Below are positions 36,329 through 45,704 of a stretch of 64,000 bases of DNA, piece after piece (position 1 is the first letter of the stretch; every line of letters starts with the position of its first letter). A program made the position numbers and the translations under genes. The notes beneath the pieces were generated by a model. The model was not told the origin of the DNA. It ran no database searches and saw nothing but the letters and a program-made list of their open reading frames with translations. The stretch is from [Muricauda] lutisoli (nom. illeg.) (GTDB lineage: Bacteria; Bacteroidota; Bacteroidia; Flavobacteriales; Flavobacteriaceae): positions 682,001 to 746,000 of the forward strand of contig NZ_JAFLND010000001.1 of assembly GCF_017313105.1 (NCBI RefSeq), given 5' to 3'.

Positions 36329-36781
36329 ATGAAAATGAAAGTGCCACCGGCCATAGTGATGTTGGTTTTTGGAGGATTAATGTATGTATTGGACAAATTT
36401 TTGCCTGTGGGTGAATTTGATTTTTTTGGCAAGCATGAACTGGCAATGTTTCTTTTTGGCCTTGGTGTTGTGGTGATTTTGATATCGGTAATCCAATTTT
36501 TCGCCAGAAAAACCACAGTTGACCCATTGAATCCCAATAAAACTTCAAAATTGGTAACCAATGGCATCTATAAATTTACCCGAAACCCGATGTATTTGGG
36601 CATGCTTCTTTTTTTGTTGTCCTTTGGTCTAAAATTGGGCAATGCATTCAATACGTTGGTTGCAGCTGGGTTTGTATCGTACATGAACCATTTTCAGATT
36701 AAACCCGAAGAAGAGTCCTTAATGGAACTGTTCGGTAAGGAATATAACATCTATTGCAAGCTGACAAGGCGTTGGTTCTGA
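36329..36781 (+). CDS. Isoprenylcysteine carboxyl methyltransferase-type membrane protein
   Basis: The 150-residue polytopic protein has about four membrane segments and the C-terminal signature of the ICMT/phospholipid methyltransferase group: GIYKFTRNPMYLGMLLF, then EEESLMELFGKEYNIYCKLTRRWF. Bacterial members are SAM-dependent methyltransferases of mostly unknown substrate. It stands alone, with start 60 bp from the divergent rdgB start. The function beyond the family is open. Confidence 0.88.
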   Translation: MKMKVPPAIVMLVFGGLMYVLDKFLPVGEFDFFGKHELAMFLFGLGVVVILISVIQFFARKTTVDPLNPNKTSKLVTNGIYKFTRNPMYLGMLLFLLSFGLKLGNAFNTLVAAGFVSYMNHFQIKPEEESLMELFGKEYNIYCKLTRRWF

Positions 36782-36939
36782 GAAACGGAAGTTAAAAAAT
36801 GTACTTTTTTGGGTGGCATTTAAAACAAATCGTAACGGATTTTTGATTTATCCGCAAATGTGTAAGGTTTTTGATAAGTTCCGATTATAAGGATAGAATT
36901 AATGTTTAATTTTATGCCTTAATTTTTTTGAAACAACTC

Positions 36940-38832
36940 ATGGTGGAAACAGGACGCAAATATGTGTTCGATTTTGATAGTACGCTCACACGTGTTGAAG
37001 CGTTGGATGTTCTTGCGGAAATGACCCTGCAAGGCAACCCAAAAAGAGACGAGATCGTGGCGGAAATCCAAAAGATCACCAATTTGGGTATTGATGGGGA
37101 TATTTCCTTTACGGAATCCTTGGAACGAAGAATCCGTTTGTTGAATGCCAACAAGAGCGACTTGGAAGACTTAGTGGTCGAACTCCGTCAAAAGATTTCA
37201 AAGTCTATTGAAGCGAACAAGGAATTCTTTTACGAGTATTCCGATGATATCTATGTGATTTCCTGTGGTTTCAAGGAATTTATAGACCCTATTGTTGAAG
37301 CGTACAACATACCATCCGATAGGGTATATGCCAATACCTTTACCTTTGATGAGGAAGGCAACATTACAGGTTTTGATGAAAACAATGTACTGGCGGCCCA
37401 CAACGGAAAAATAGAATGTTTAAAAAACTTGGATCTGGAAGGCGAGGTCCAGGTAATTGGCGATGGCTATAGCGACTACGTAATGCGCGAAGCTGGTATC
37501 GCCCATAAATTTTTTGCCTACACAGAAAATGTGCATCGTGAAAAAGCGGCCAACAATGCCGACCACGTAGCGCCGAATTTAGATGAATTTTTATTTATAA
37601 ACGATTTGCCAAGAAACTTATCATACCCCAAGAACAGAATCAAGATCCTTTTACTGGAAAATGTGCATCCAGCTGCTTTTGAAAATCTTTCTGAAGAAGG
37701 TTTTTCGGTTGAGCTGATTAAAACCAGTCTTTCCGAAGAAGACCTTATTGAACGCATTAAAGGTGTTCATGTGCTGGGAATCAGGTCCAAAACCCAGGTA
37801 ACCCAAAAAGTGCTCGATGCCGCCGATAAATTGATGGTAGTCGGTGCATTCTGTATTGGAACCACACAAATAGACCTCGATTACAGCAAAAAGAAAGGAG
37901 TAGTGGTCTTTAATGCGCCGTACAGCAACACCCGTTCCGTTGTGGAGCTTGCCGTTGGGCAGACCATTATGCTCATGCGAAGCATTTTTCCACGAAGCAC
38001 GGAAATCCATAGTGGAGAGTGGAATAAGACTGCTGCAGGTTCACAGGAGGTGCGTGGCAAAAACCTTGGTATTGTGGGTTACGGAAACATCGGTAAACAA
38101 ATGTCTGTTTTGGCCGAAGCCATGGGGATGAAAGTGTATTACTACGATGTAAACGATCAATTGGCGCTTGGTAACGCTGTAAAATGCGATACGTTAGAAA
38201 ATCTATTGAATGTTTCCGATGTGGTCACCCTGCATGTGGACGATAATAAGGCCAACAAAAACTTTATTGGGGAGCGAGAGATCAATCAAATGAAGAATGG
38301 AGCCAAACTCATTAACCTCTCCAGAGGGTTTGTAGTTGATATCGATGCCTTGGCCAATGCGCTTAAAAGTGGAAAATTGGGCGGCGCGGCCATCGATGTC
38401 TATCCATCCGAACCACGAAGCAACGGGCCATTTGAGACTCCATTACAAGGGTTGTCCAACGTGATTCTCACTCCCCATATTGGAGGTAGTACAGAGGAAG
38501 CACAACGGGATATTGCCGATTTTGTTCCCAATAAGATCATGGATTATATCAATTCTGGAAATACAGTGGATGCTGTAAACTTCCCCAATATAAGATTGCC
38601 CAAACAGAACAAGGCGCACCGATTTTTGCATATTCACCGAAACGTTCCTGGTATTATGGCAAAAATCAATGAAATATTGGCGCAATACGGGCTTAATATT
38701 TCCGGACAGTATCTTTCTACTGATAGTGAGGTAGGTTATGTGATCACCGATTTGGACAAAGAGTATGATAAGGATGTGATCAAGGCTCTCAAGAAAATCG
38801 AGAACACCATCAAGTTTAGAGTACTTTATTGA
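36940..38832 (+). CDS. serA: Fused phosphoserine phosphatase - D-3-phosphoglycerate dehydrogenase (SerB-SerA)
   Basis: One 630-residue polypeptide combining the last and first steps of serine synthesis. I use the ATG at 36940; a TTG four codons earlier extends the frame but is not needed. Residues 1-215 are a HAD phosphatase of SerB type: DFDST (11-15), ISCG with Ser108, and GDGYSD (174-179). Residues ~234-545 are SerA: the NAD motif GYGNIG (380-385), Arg462 in SRG, Glu491 and the catalytic His in TPHIGG (513). Residues ~559-630 form an ACT-like domain (MAKINEILAQYGLNISGQYL), the usual site for serine feedback. It abuts rlmH with no gap. Confidence 0.93.
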   Translation: MVETGRKYVFDFDSTLTRVEALDVLAEMTLQGNPKRDEIVAEIQKITNLGIDGDISFTESLERRIRLLNANKSDLEDLVVELRQKISKSIEANKEFFYEYSDDIYVISCGFKEFIDPIVEAYNIPSDRVYANTFTFDEEGNITGFDENNVLAAHNGKIECLKNLDLEGEVQVIGDGYSDYVMREAGIAHKFFAYTENVHREKAANNADHVAPNLDEFLFINDLPRNLSYPKNRIKILLLENVHPAAFENLSEEGFSVELIKTSLSEEDLIERIKGVHVLGIRSKTQVTQKVLDAADKLMVVGAFCIGTTQIDLDYSKKKGVVVFNAPYSNTRSVVELAVGQTIMLMRSIFPRSTEIHSGEWNKTAAGSQEVRGKNLGIVGYGNIGKQMSVLAEAMGMKVYYYDVNDQLALGNAVKCDTLENLLNVSDVVTLHVDDNKANKNFIGEREINQMKNGAKLINLSRGFVVDIDALANALKSGKLGGAAIDVYPSEPRSNGPFETPLQGLSNVILTPHIGGSTEEAQRDIADFVPNKIMDYINSGNTVDAVNFPNIRLPKQNKAHRFLHIHRNVPGIMAKINEILAQYGLNISGQYLSTDSEVGYVITDLDKEYDKDVIKALKKIENTIKFRVLY

Positions 38833-39306
38833 TTATTGGTGATGATAGGGCTCATTTCTTAATATGGTGAACCCCCTATAAATCTGCTCCACAATGAACA
38901 ATCGAACCATTTGGTGGGAAAATGTCATTTTCGACAGACTTATTTTTCCAGAACTTTTGGCGTAAACGTCATCGCTAAAGCCGTAAGGTCCACCGATGAC
39001 CAATACCAGGTTTTTAATACCGCTGTTCATTTTTTTCTGTAAAAACCGGGCAAACTCGACAGAGGTGTATTGTTTTCCTTTTTCGTCAAGCAAAATTAAA
39101 GTGTCCGTTGGTTGCAGTTGCGCTAGGATCAATTCGCCCTCTTTTTCTTTTTGCTGGGTTTCGGAAAGATTTTTGCGGTTTTTTATATCCGGAATCACTT
39201 CCAGTTGAAACTTGATGTAATGCTTCAGTCGTTTCTTGTAAACGGTTATAAGTTCTTCCAGTTCAGACTTATCGGTTTTGCCAATGGCGATCAAAGTAAT
39301 CTGCAT
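38833..39306 (-). CDS. rlmH: 23S rRNA (pseudouridine-1915-N3)-methyltransferase
   Basis: SPOUT enzyme that methylates pseudouridine 1915 in helix 69 of 23S rRNA on assembled 70S ribosomes. The ATG at 39306 gives 157 residues (MQITLIAIGKTDKSELEEL), the standard length; the ATG seven codons earlier is not needed. The family core LVLVIGGPYGFSDDVYAKS and the end motif FSHQMVRLFIVEQIYRGFTI with YHH are present. Its stop abuts the stop of the convergent serA gene, and it is divergent from nadC. Confidence 0.96.
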   Translation of the reverse strand: MQITLIAIGKTDKSELEELITVYKKRLKHYIKFQLEVIPDIKNRKNLSETQQKEKEGELILAQLQPTDTLILLDEKGKQYTSVEFARFLQKKMNSGIKNLVLVIGGPYGFSDDVYAKSSGKISLSKMTFSHQMVRLFIVEQIYRGFTILRNEPYHHQ

Positions 39307-39399
39307 GCCCAAAAATAAACGTTTCACCTTAAATTAAGCATGTCAAAGTGATGTACAACGAACAATGTTTTTATTATTTTCGTTTAAAACCCCAATTGG

Positions 39400-40257
39400 A
39401 TGATTTCCGAAGAACAATTTCAAAACGAACTGGATTTGATCATTGCCAATGCCGTTAGGGAGGATGTTGGTGATGGTGACCATAGTTCCCTGGCCTGTAT
39501 CCCTGAATCGGCAAAAGGAAAGGCAAAACTACTTGTAAAGGACGAGGGTGTCTTGGCTGGAGTAGGATTTGCCAAACAAGTATTCAACTATGTTGATCCG
39601 GATTTGACCATGGAGATTTTGCTGGAAGATGGAGCGCACGTCAAATATGGCGACATCGCTTTTTATGTGGAAGGTAGCTCACAAAGTATTTTAAAGGCAG
39701 AGCGATTGGTGCTCAATGCCATGCAACGTATGAGTGCCATTGCCACCAAGACGCAGGATTTTGTTTCTATTTTGGACGGGACCGGAACCAAGATATTGGA
39801 TACTCGAAAAACCACTCCCGGTATTCGTGCTTTGGAAAAATGGGCCGTTAAAATCGGAGGAGGTGAAAATCATAGGTTTGCCCTGTATGACATGATCATG
39901 CTCAAGGATAACCATATCGACTTTGCGGGGGGAATCACAAAAGCCATTCAAAAAACACAGGATTATTTAAAAGAAAAGGACAAGAACCTAAAGATTATCG
40001 TTGAAGCCAGGAATTTGGATGAAGTAGATGAAATATTGAAATCAGATGGTGTATACCGTATTCTTTTGGACAATTTTGATTACGATGATACGCGCGAAGC
40101 AGTGCAACGAATAGGGGACAAGTGCCTTACCGAGTCTTCGGGCGGCATTACAGAGGATTCGATTCGAAAATATGCCGAATGCGGCGTGGATTATATTTCA
40201 TCCGGAGCCTTGACCCATTCCGTTTACAATATGGACCTAAGTTTAAAAGCCGTTTAA
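39400..40257 (+). CDS. nadC: Nicotinate-nucleotide pyrophosphorylase (quinolinate phosphoribosyltransferase)
   Basis: Converts quinolinate and PRPP to nicotinate mononucleotide in de novo NAD synthesis. The 285-residue protein has AIATKTQDFVSILDGTGTKILDTRKTTPGIRALEKWAVKIGGG with the substrate-binding Arg and Lys, then HRFALYDMIMLKDNHI and SGALTHSV near the end. It heads a four-gene plus-strand operon; the next gene starts directly after its stop codon. Confidence 0.96.
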   Translation: MISEEQFQNELDLIIANAVREDVGDGDHSSLACIPESAKGKAKLLVKDEGVLAGVGFAKQVFNYVDPDLTMEILLEDGAHVKYGDIAFYVEGSSQSILKAERLVLNAMQRMSAIATKTQDFVSILDGTGTKILDTRKTTPGIRALEKWAVKIGGGENHRFALYDMIMLKDNHIDFAGGITKAIQKTQDYLKEKDKNLKIIVEARNLDEVDEILKSDGVYRILLDNFDYDDTREAVQRIGDKCLTESSGGITEDSIRKYAECGVDYISSGALTHSVYNMDLSLKAV

Positions 40258-41238
40258 ATGTCCGCAGCTATAGAAGAGAAATTGGAAAAAATACCCGTAA
40301 TCAATTGGATTGTACGGTTGTTGAAAAAAATTAAGCTCAAAGCTTTTGAGGGACTCTCTTTCTATGATCTTATTGAAATGTATTTGATGGGAATTGTCAA
40401 AGGAGCACTTTCTTCGAGGGCCAGTTCTATCGCTTTCAGTATTTTTCTTGCGTTGTTCCCTCTACTGATTTTTTTGGTGACCATGATTCCTTTCATTATT
40501 CCATACGTAAGCGTGGGCAATGAGAACTTCGATGCACAGTTTTTGGACTTTTTGGAGTCTTTTCTTCCTTCGGCAACGAGTGATTACTTTGGCGATATCT
40601 ACCAGCAGATAAAAGACCAAAAGCAAGGAGGCCTATTGTCCTCTGCGTTTATTTTGTCCATTTTTCTTATGGCAAATGGCGTCAATGCCATATTTGGGGG
40701 ATTTGAGAATTCCTATCATGTTGAATTGACAAGGAACTTTTTTCGTCAGTATGCTTATGCCTTAATGGTAGGCCTGATTCTATCCATTTTATTGATTGTG
40801 GGTGCTGTGGCCTTCGTTTATTTTGAATTTTATATTGTGGAATATACCAGTGAATATCTGGGTAAAACGTTAGGGTACGATGTGGAGAAAGGGGATACCA
40901 TTGGCATACAAGTGGCGAAAATCCTTTTCTTCCTTTGTTTGTCTTACTTTACCACTGCCATACTTTATTATTTTGGTACTGCGGAAGGTAGAAAAGCCCG
41001 ATTCTTTTCTGCAGGTGCACTAATGACGACCCTATTGTTTTTATTGACTTCATATCTTTTCGGAATATACGTAGAGAAGTTTGCACGCTACAACGAACTT
41101 TACGGCGCTTTGGGAGGATTGTTGATTTTAATGGTGTTCATATGGCTGAATTCTAATATATTATTGTTAGGTTTTGAACTGAACGCAACCCTTAACTCTT
41201 TAAAAAAACGACATGAAAAGCAGCAAAACCCTGAATAA
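40258..41238 (+). CDS. YihY/BrkB family inner-membrane protein
   Basis: The 326-residue polytopic protein has about six membrane segments and the family motif RASSIAFSIFLALFPLLIF near residue 52, then ANGVNAIFGGFENSYHVELTRNFFRQ. A C-terminal basic tail follows the last span. Members were once thought to be RNase BN, but that activity is now assigned elsewhere; the role is unknown. It starts immediately after the nadC stop, and its last 26 bp overlap the DUF2147 gene. Confidence 0.92.
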   Translation: MSAAIEEKLEKIPVINWIVRLLKKIKLKAFEGLSFYDLIEMYLMGIVKGALSSRASSIAFSIFLALFPLLIFLVTMIPFIIPYVSVGNENFDAQFLDFLESFLPSATSDYFGDIYQQIKDQKQGGLLSSAFILSIFLMANGVNAIFGGFENSYHVELTRNFFRQYAYALMVGLILSILLIVGAVAFVYFEFYIVEYTSEYLGKTLGYDVEKGDTIGIQVAKILFFLCLSYFTTAILYYFGTAEGRKARFFSAGALMTTLLFLLTSYLFGIYVEKFARYNELYGALGGLLILMVFIWLNSNILLLGFELNATLNSLKKRHEKQQNPE

Positions 41239-41662
41239 ATGGATATTTCTCGCCTGTTTTCTGCTTTGCCAGATAACTTGGTCACAATCCGTTTTCGGAA
41301 AATGGAAAACCATTGATGACCGCAATGGAATCACCAAGGCTATCATAGAAATATATAAGGAAGATGGATTGATGCACGCCAAGGTTGTTGAAATTTTGGA
41401 GGATGGCAAAAAAGGGGCTTTGTGCACTAAATGCGAAGGTGATAAAAAAGATAAGCCCATTCTCGGCATGAAGATCATGGAGGATTTCGAGAAGAACAAT
41501 AAAGGTATTTACAAGGGAGACACCTTGTTCGATCCTGAACAGGCCATGACTTTTAAAGGAAGGGTGTGGTTGGATGAGGATAATGAGAACCGACTTAAAG
41601 TAAGAGGGTATTTGGCATTTTTATACAGAACCCAAACATGGCACAGGGTTGTAGAGAATTGA
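41213..41662 (+). CDS. DUF2147 family exported protein
   Basis: The 149-residue protein has a signal peptide (WIFLACFLLCQITWSQS) and a single DUF2147 beta-barrel-like domain: VFGKWKTIDDRNGITKAIIEIYKEDG, CTKCEGDKKDKPILGMKIM, and RVWLDEDNENRLKVRGYLAFLYRTQTW. The two Cys in CTKC are conserved in many members. Function unknown; periplasmic location expected. It overlaps the YihY gene by 26 bp and is 3 bp ahead of priA. Confidence 0.9.
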   Translation: MKSSKTLNKWIFLACFLLCQITWSQSVFGKWKTIDDRNGITKAIIEIYKEDGLMHAKVVEILEDGKKGALCTKCEGDKKDKPILGMKIMEDFEKNNKGIYKGDTLFDPEQAMTFKGRVWLDEDNENRLKVRGYLAFLYRTQTWHRVVEN

Positions 41663-41665
41663 TGT

Positions 41666-44122
41666 ATGGATTATTTTTTGGACGTTGTTCTGCCCATTCC
41701 TTTAGAAAAACTCTTTACCTATAAGATTTCGGAGGCCGAAGCGGATTTTATCAAGGAAGGAATGCGCGTGGCCGTTCCTTTTGGTAAATCAAAAATATAT
41801 ACGGCCCTTGCGTATCGCGTACATCAAAATGCACCTGAAGCCTACGAACCCAAGGAAATTTATCAAATTCTTGATGAGCACCCTGTAGTAACAGAAGTGC
41901 AGCTCAAGCATTGGGAATGGGTGGCCAAATACTATATGTGCACCTTGGGAGAGGTAATTCGGAGCGCCCTGCCCAGTGCTTTTATGTTGGAAAGCGAAAC
42001 ACTGGTTTTGCCCAATAAAAATGCAGAAGTTGATGAATCGGAACTTACTGATGACGAGTTTCTGATATTTGAAGCATTACAACATCAAACTGCTTTGAAA
42101 ATTTCTGAGGTAAGCGACATTGTCGACAAGAAAAATGTACTGAAGCTCATAAATATGCTGGTCCACAAAGGCGTGGTGCTGCAAAAAGAGGAATTGTACG
42201 AGCAATACAAACCTAAATTGGTCCGCTACGTCAAACTTTCCGAAAAATATGATGACGAAGAAAAACTAGCCGATTTACTGAACGAGCTAGCCCGAGCGCC
42301 CAAACAAAGCCAAGTAGTACTGTCCCTATTTCAACTAAAGGCCAAAAGCACCAAACCCATTCCCATTGCCGAATTGGAAAAGGAAAGTGGGGCTTCCCGA
42401 GCTGTTGTCAAGGCGCTAATTGATAAAGATATTCTAGAGGAATACCACATCCGGAAAGACAGGGTAGAGTTTGATGAGCGCTCCGATGCATCAAAGCATA
42501 TAGATTTAAATGAATACCAGCATCAGGCTTTGGAGGATATCCATAAAGGTTTTGATCAAGGTAAGCCCGTATTACTACATGGAGTTACATCATCGGGAAA
42601 AACGGAAGTTTATGTGAAACTGATTCAAAAATGTTTGGATGAGGGCCAACAAGCCCTTTATTTACTGCCAGAAATAGCATTGACCTCCCAATTGATTAAT
42701 AGGCTGAGGCATTATTTTGGACATCAAGTATCCGTTTACCATTCAAAATATAGTATCCATGAAAGGGTCGAGGTATGGAACAACGTACTGAAAAATGCCG
42801 AAAAGGCCCGGATAGTGATCGGTGCCCGTTCGTCCCTCTTCCTTCCCTTTTCCAATTTAGGTTTGGTCGTGGTGGACGAGGAGCACGAAAGCTCCTTTAA
42901 ACAATTTGACCCTGCACCGCGCTACCACGCCAGGGATGCCGCTGTGGTTTTGGCCGCCCTACATAAGGCAAATATTGTTCTGGGGTCGGCAACACCGAGT
43001 ATTGAGAGTATGTTCAATGCCAAGACCCATAAATATGGCTACGCTTCCATTGCACATAGGTTTGGCGATGTGTTGATGCCTGATATCAACTTGGTGGATA
43101 TCAAAGAAGCTACCAGAAAACGCCGAATGAAGGGCCATTTTTCCGAAGTACTCGTTAAGGCCATTACCGATGCGCTGGAAGAGGGGGAACAAATCATTCT
43201 TTTTCAAAATAGAAGGGGGTTCGCTCCTGTGGTGGAATGTACTACCTGCGGTCATGTGGCGCAATGTCCCAATTGCGATGTAAGCTTAACGTACCACCAG
43301 CATAGAAACCAATTGCGTTGCCATTACTGTGGTTATCACATGGCGTTGCAGCAGGCTTGTTTGGCTTGTGGCAGTCCCACTTTGGACAATAAAGGCTTTG
43401 GTACCGAACAAATTCAACAGGAGTTGGGGCAGTTGTTTCCAGATGTTTCCGTGGGGCGAATGGATTTGGATACTACTCGAGGAAAATATGCGTATGAAAA
43501 GATTATCTCCTCTTTTGAAAATCAAGAGATGGATATTTTGGTAGGTACCCAAATGGTGACCAAGGGGCTTGATTTCAGAAATGTAAGTCTGGTAGGCATC
43601 ATGAATGCGGATTCCATGCTCAATTTCCCCGATTACCGAGCCCATGAGCGTAGTTTTCAAATGCTGACACAGGTAGCGGGTAGGGCAGGGCGCACTCAAA
43701 AACGAGGTAAAGTACTGATTCAGACCTATAACCCCTACCATCAAATATTGCAGCAAGTCACCACGAACAGTTACGATAAAATGTTCAAGGAGCAGTTTTA
43801 CGAAAGGGAACAGTTTAAGTACCCACCTTTGGTGCGTCTTATCAGAATCACGTTAAAGGATAAGGACTTCAATAAATTGAACGAAGCTGCGGATTGGTTG
43901 GCGGGTTCGTTGCGCAATGTGCTCGGTGCAAACATTCTTGGGCCCGAATATCCGCCGGTGGCACGAATTCGACGAGACTATCTTAAAAATATAATGATCA
44001 AGATTCCGCGAGATCAACCGTTGGCACAAACAAAAAATAGCATTAAAAGAATTGAAAAATCTTTTAATGCTATTTCCAAGTATAAAAGTGTAAGACTGGT
44101 CTACAATGTGGACCACATATAA
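41666..44122 (+). CDS. priA: Primosomal protein N' (replication restart helicase PriA)
   Basis: 3'-5' helicase that reloads the replisome at stalled forks. The 818-residue protein has the N-terminal fork-binding domain (DVVLPIPLEKLFTYKI), Walker A GVTSSGKT at 306-313, the DEEH box near residue 404, helicase domain 2 with LVGTQMVTKGLDFRNVSLVGI, and a cysteine-rich zinc insert at about 525-570 (CTTCGHVAQCPNC, CHYCG, CLACG). It is longer than the E. coli protein by about 80 residues, mainly between domains. It is the last gene of the nadC operon and abuts the convergent LytTR gene with no spacer. Confidence 0.95.
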   Translation: MDYFLDVVLPIPLEKLFTYKISEAEADFIKEGMRVAVPFGKSKIYTALAYRVHQNAPEAYEPKEIYQILDEHPVVTEVQLKHWEWVAKYYMCTLGEVIRSALPSAFMLESETLVLPNKNAEVDESELTDDEFLIFEALQHQTALKISEVSDIVDKKNVLKLINMLVHKGVVLQKEELYEQYKPKLVRYVKLSEKYDDEEKLADLLNELARAPKQSQVVLSLFQLKAKSTKPIPIAELEKESGASRAVVKALIDKDILEEYHIRKDRVEFDERSDASKHIDLNEYQHQALEDIHKGFDQGKPVLLHGVTSSGKTEVYVKLIQKCLDEGQQALYLLPEIALTSQLINRLRHYFGHQVSVYHSKYSIHERVEVWNNVLKNAEKARIVIGARSSLFLPFSNLGLVVVDEEHESSFKQFDPAPRYHARDAAVVLAALHKANIVLGSATPSIESMFNAKTHKYGYASIAHRFGDVLMPDINLVDIKEATRKRRMKGHFSEVLVKAITDALEEGEQIILFQNRRGFAPVVECTTCGHVAQCPNCDVSLTYHQHRNQLRCHYCGYHMALQQACLACGSPTLDNKGFGTEQIQQELGQLFPDVSVGRMDLDTTRGKYAYEKIISSFENQEMDILVGTQMVTKGLDFRNVSLVGIMNADSMLNFPDYRAHERSFQMLTQVAGRAGRTQKRGKVLIQTYNPYHQILQQVTTNSYDKMFKEQFYEREQFKYPPLVRLIRITLKDKDFNKLNEAADWLAGSLRNVLGANILGPEYPPVARIRRDYLKNIMIKIPRDQPLAQTKNSIKRIEKSFNAISKYKSVRLVYNVDHI

Positions 44123-44815
44123 TTATACATTGGCCAGCGCTTCTGCTAGTTCTGTCTTTTTGTTTCTACTTAAAGGAATCTGTCTGCCCCCTACTTCAAC
44201 ATTTTTACTGTTGAATTTTTCAATCTTCTCCAGATTCACAATATAAGATTTATGGATACGTAGAAATTTTTCGGACGGCAATTGCTTTTCGAAAGATTTC
44301 ATGGTGGAAAGGATTACGATATTGGCCTCATCTGTGACCAATTTAATGTAATCTCCCAAAGCCTCGATCCATTTGATATCATTTAGGATCACCTTACGTT
44401 TTTTGAGGTTACTCTTAACAAAGATGTGCTCTTCGTCCTCATCAACCCTGTTCATTTGTTCGTATTTGGCAACGGCTCTTTTTACAGAAGCTTCAAAACG
44501 TGCCAAAGTAATGGGTTTGTGAAGGTAATCGGTAACGTCGTAATCGAACGCTTTAAGTGCATAATCAGGTTTTCCGGTAATCAGAATAACCTGTGGAGGG
44601 TTCTCTAGGGCCTCTAGAAGGTCAAAACCGCTGATGATTGGCATTTCAACATCTAAAAAGATAAGGTCAATTTCATGGTTTTTCAGGCCATTTTTAGCTT
44701 CAATGGCGTTACTGTACTCAGCAACCAAAGCTAGGTGTGGATGATTGTTGACCAACTTCGCAACAGCCATGCGCTGCATCGAGGAATCGTCTACAATTAT
44801 ACTTTTTAATTTCAT
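44123..44815 (-). CDS. LytTR-type response regulator
   Basis: Two-component transcription regulator. In 230 residues: a receiver domain (1-120) with the acidic pair D9/D10, phosphoacceptor Asp55 in LIFLDVEMP, Thr80 and Lys100 in DYLHKP; then a LytTR DNA-binding domain (about 130-228) with FVKSNLKKRKVILNDIKWIEALGDYIKL and FLRIHKSYIVNL. No histidine kinase is adjacent, so its partner is elsewhere. Its stop abuts the priA stop. Confidence 0.93.
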   Translation of the reverse strand: MKLKSIIVDDSSMQRMAVAKLVNNHPHLALVAEYSNAIEAKNGLKNHEIDLIFLDVEMPIISGFDLLEALENPPQVILITGKPDYALKAFDYDVTDYLHKPITLARFEASVKRAVAKYEQMNRVDEDEEHIFVKSNLKKRKVILNDIKWIEALGDYIKLVTDEANIVILSTMKSFEKQLPSEKFLRIHKSYIVNLEKIEKFNSKNVEVGGRQIPLSRNKKTELAEALANV

Positions 44816-44997
44816 AGAATGGGGTGATTTGTAGGGTTTTAAATCATCGGCAAATTACATAAAAAAGCCGTTTAGGAGCAACAAAAGATGTAAACATGGT
44901 ATATTTTGTTGTGTAAATTGCCATATGTGTTATTTAGGTTCATTGGGTTTTTTATTGTTGATAACTCTTGTACTTAAACGAAGTTTTTTTACTTTTC

Positions 44998-45028
44998 TTG
45001 CAGGGTGAAAGAAATATTATTAATTTTG
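44998..45028 (+). promoter_or_regulatory. Promoter of the rpsF-rpsR-rplI operon
   Basis: TTG (44998-45000), a 20-base spacer and TAATTTTG (45021-45028) match the Bacteroidota primary-sigma consensus exactly. Transcription should begin around 45035, leaving a short leader of under 20 bases before the rpsF ATG at 45052. That leader is too short for a folded S6:S18-type regulatory RNA. Confidence 0.75.
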
Positions 45029-45051
45029 CGCTCCTTTAAAAATATATTATA

Positions 45052-45390
45052 ATGAACCATTACGAAACTGTTTTCATTTTGAATCCCGTTCTATCTGAGA
45101 CCCAGATAGAGGAAACAGTCAAGAAATTTGAAGATTTCTTGATTAAGAATGGTGCCAAAATGGTCTCCAAAGAAAACTGGGGACTTAAAAAATTGGCCTA
45201 TCCCATTCAGCACAAGAAAAGTGGATTTTACCACTTGTTCGAATTCCAAGCTCCAGGTGAGGCTATTGGCCCATACGAGTTGGAATTGAGAAGAGATGAG
45301 CGCGTTATGCGTTTTTTGACCGTTAAATTGGACAAGCATGCAATTGCTTGGGCGGAAAAAAGAAGAAACAAACTAAAAGCAAAGGCATAA
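45052..45390 (+). CDS. rpsF: 30S ribosomal protein S6
   Basis: Binds 16S rRNA in the platform with S18. The 112-residue protein has the bS6 pattern: [47 protein letters not shown] and [22 protein letters not shown]. It is the first gene of the standard rpsF-rpsR-rplI operon, with strong promoter elements just upstream. Confidence 0.98.
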   Translation: MNHYETVFILNPVLSETQIEETVKKFEDFLIKNGAKMVSKENWGLKKLAYPIQHKKSGFYHLFEFQAPGEAIGPYELELRRDERVMRFLTVKLDKHAIAWAEKRRNKLKAKA

Positions 45391-45394
45391 GGGT

Positions 45395-45691
45395 ATGGCA
45401 TCTATTGAGCAACAAGCAAAATCGAAAAAAGACGGGGAAATCAGATATTTGACCCCGCTTAACATTGAAACCAGCAAACAAAAGAAGTATTGTAGGTTCA
45501 AGAAATCAGGTATCAAGTACATTGATTACAAAGACCCGGATTTTTTGATGAAGTTGGTTAACGAGCAAGGTAAATTGCTACCAAGAAGACTTACAGGTAC
45601 TTCCTTGAAATACCAAAGAAAAGTGGCGCAGGCCGTAAAACGTGCCCGTCACCTAGCGTTAATGCCGTATGTTGGCGATATGTTGAAATAA
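45395..45691 (+). CDS. rpsR: 30S ribosomal protein S18
   Basis: Partner of S6 on the 30S platform. The 98-residue protein has the bS18 core [64 protein letters not shown] in outline, with the single Cys in KYCRFKK. The N-terminus is about 20 residues longer than the E. coli form, as is usual in this phylum. It lies 4 bp after rpsF and 13 bp before rplI. Confidence 0.98.
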   Translation: MASIEQQAKSKKDGEIRYLTPLNIETSKQKKYCRFKKSGIKYIDYKDPDFLMKLVNEQGKLLPRRLTGTSLKYQRKVAQAVKRARHLALMPYVGDMLK

Positions 45692-45704
45692 AAAACACCA
45701 GAGA

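Noticed and set aside
36928..36939. TTG start four codons before the SerB-SerA ATG
   Set aside because: The ATG at 36940 fits the HAD domain start and needs no alternative codon.
45001..45051. S6:S18 autoregulatory RNA leader before rpsF
   Set aside because: The predicted leader is under 20 bases and shows no stem with the expected loop.
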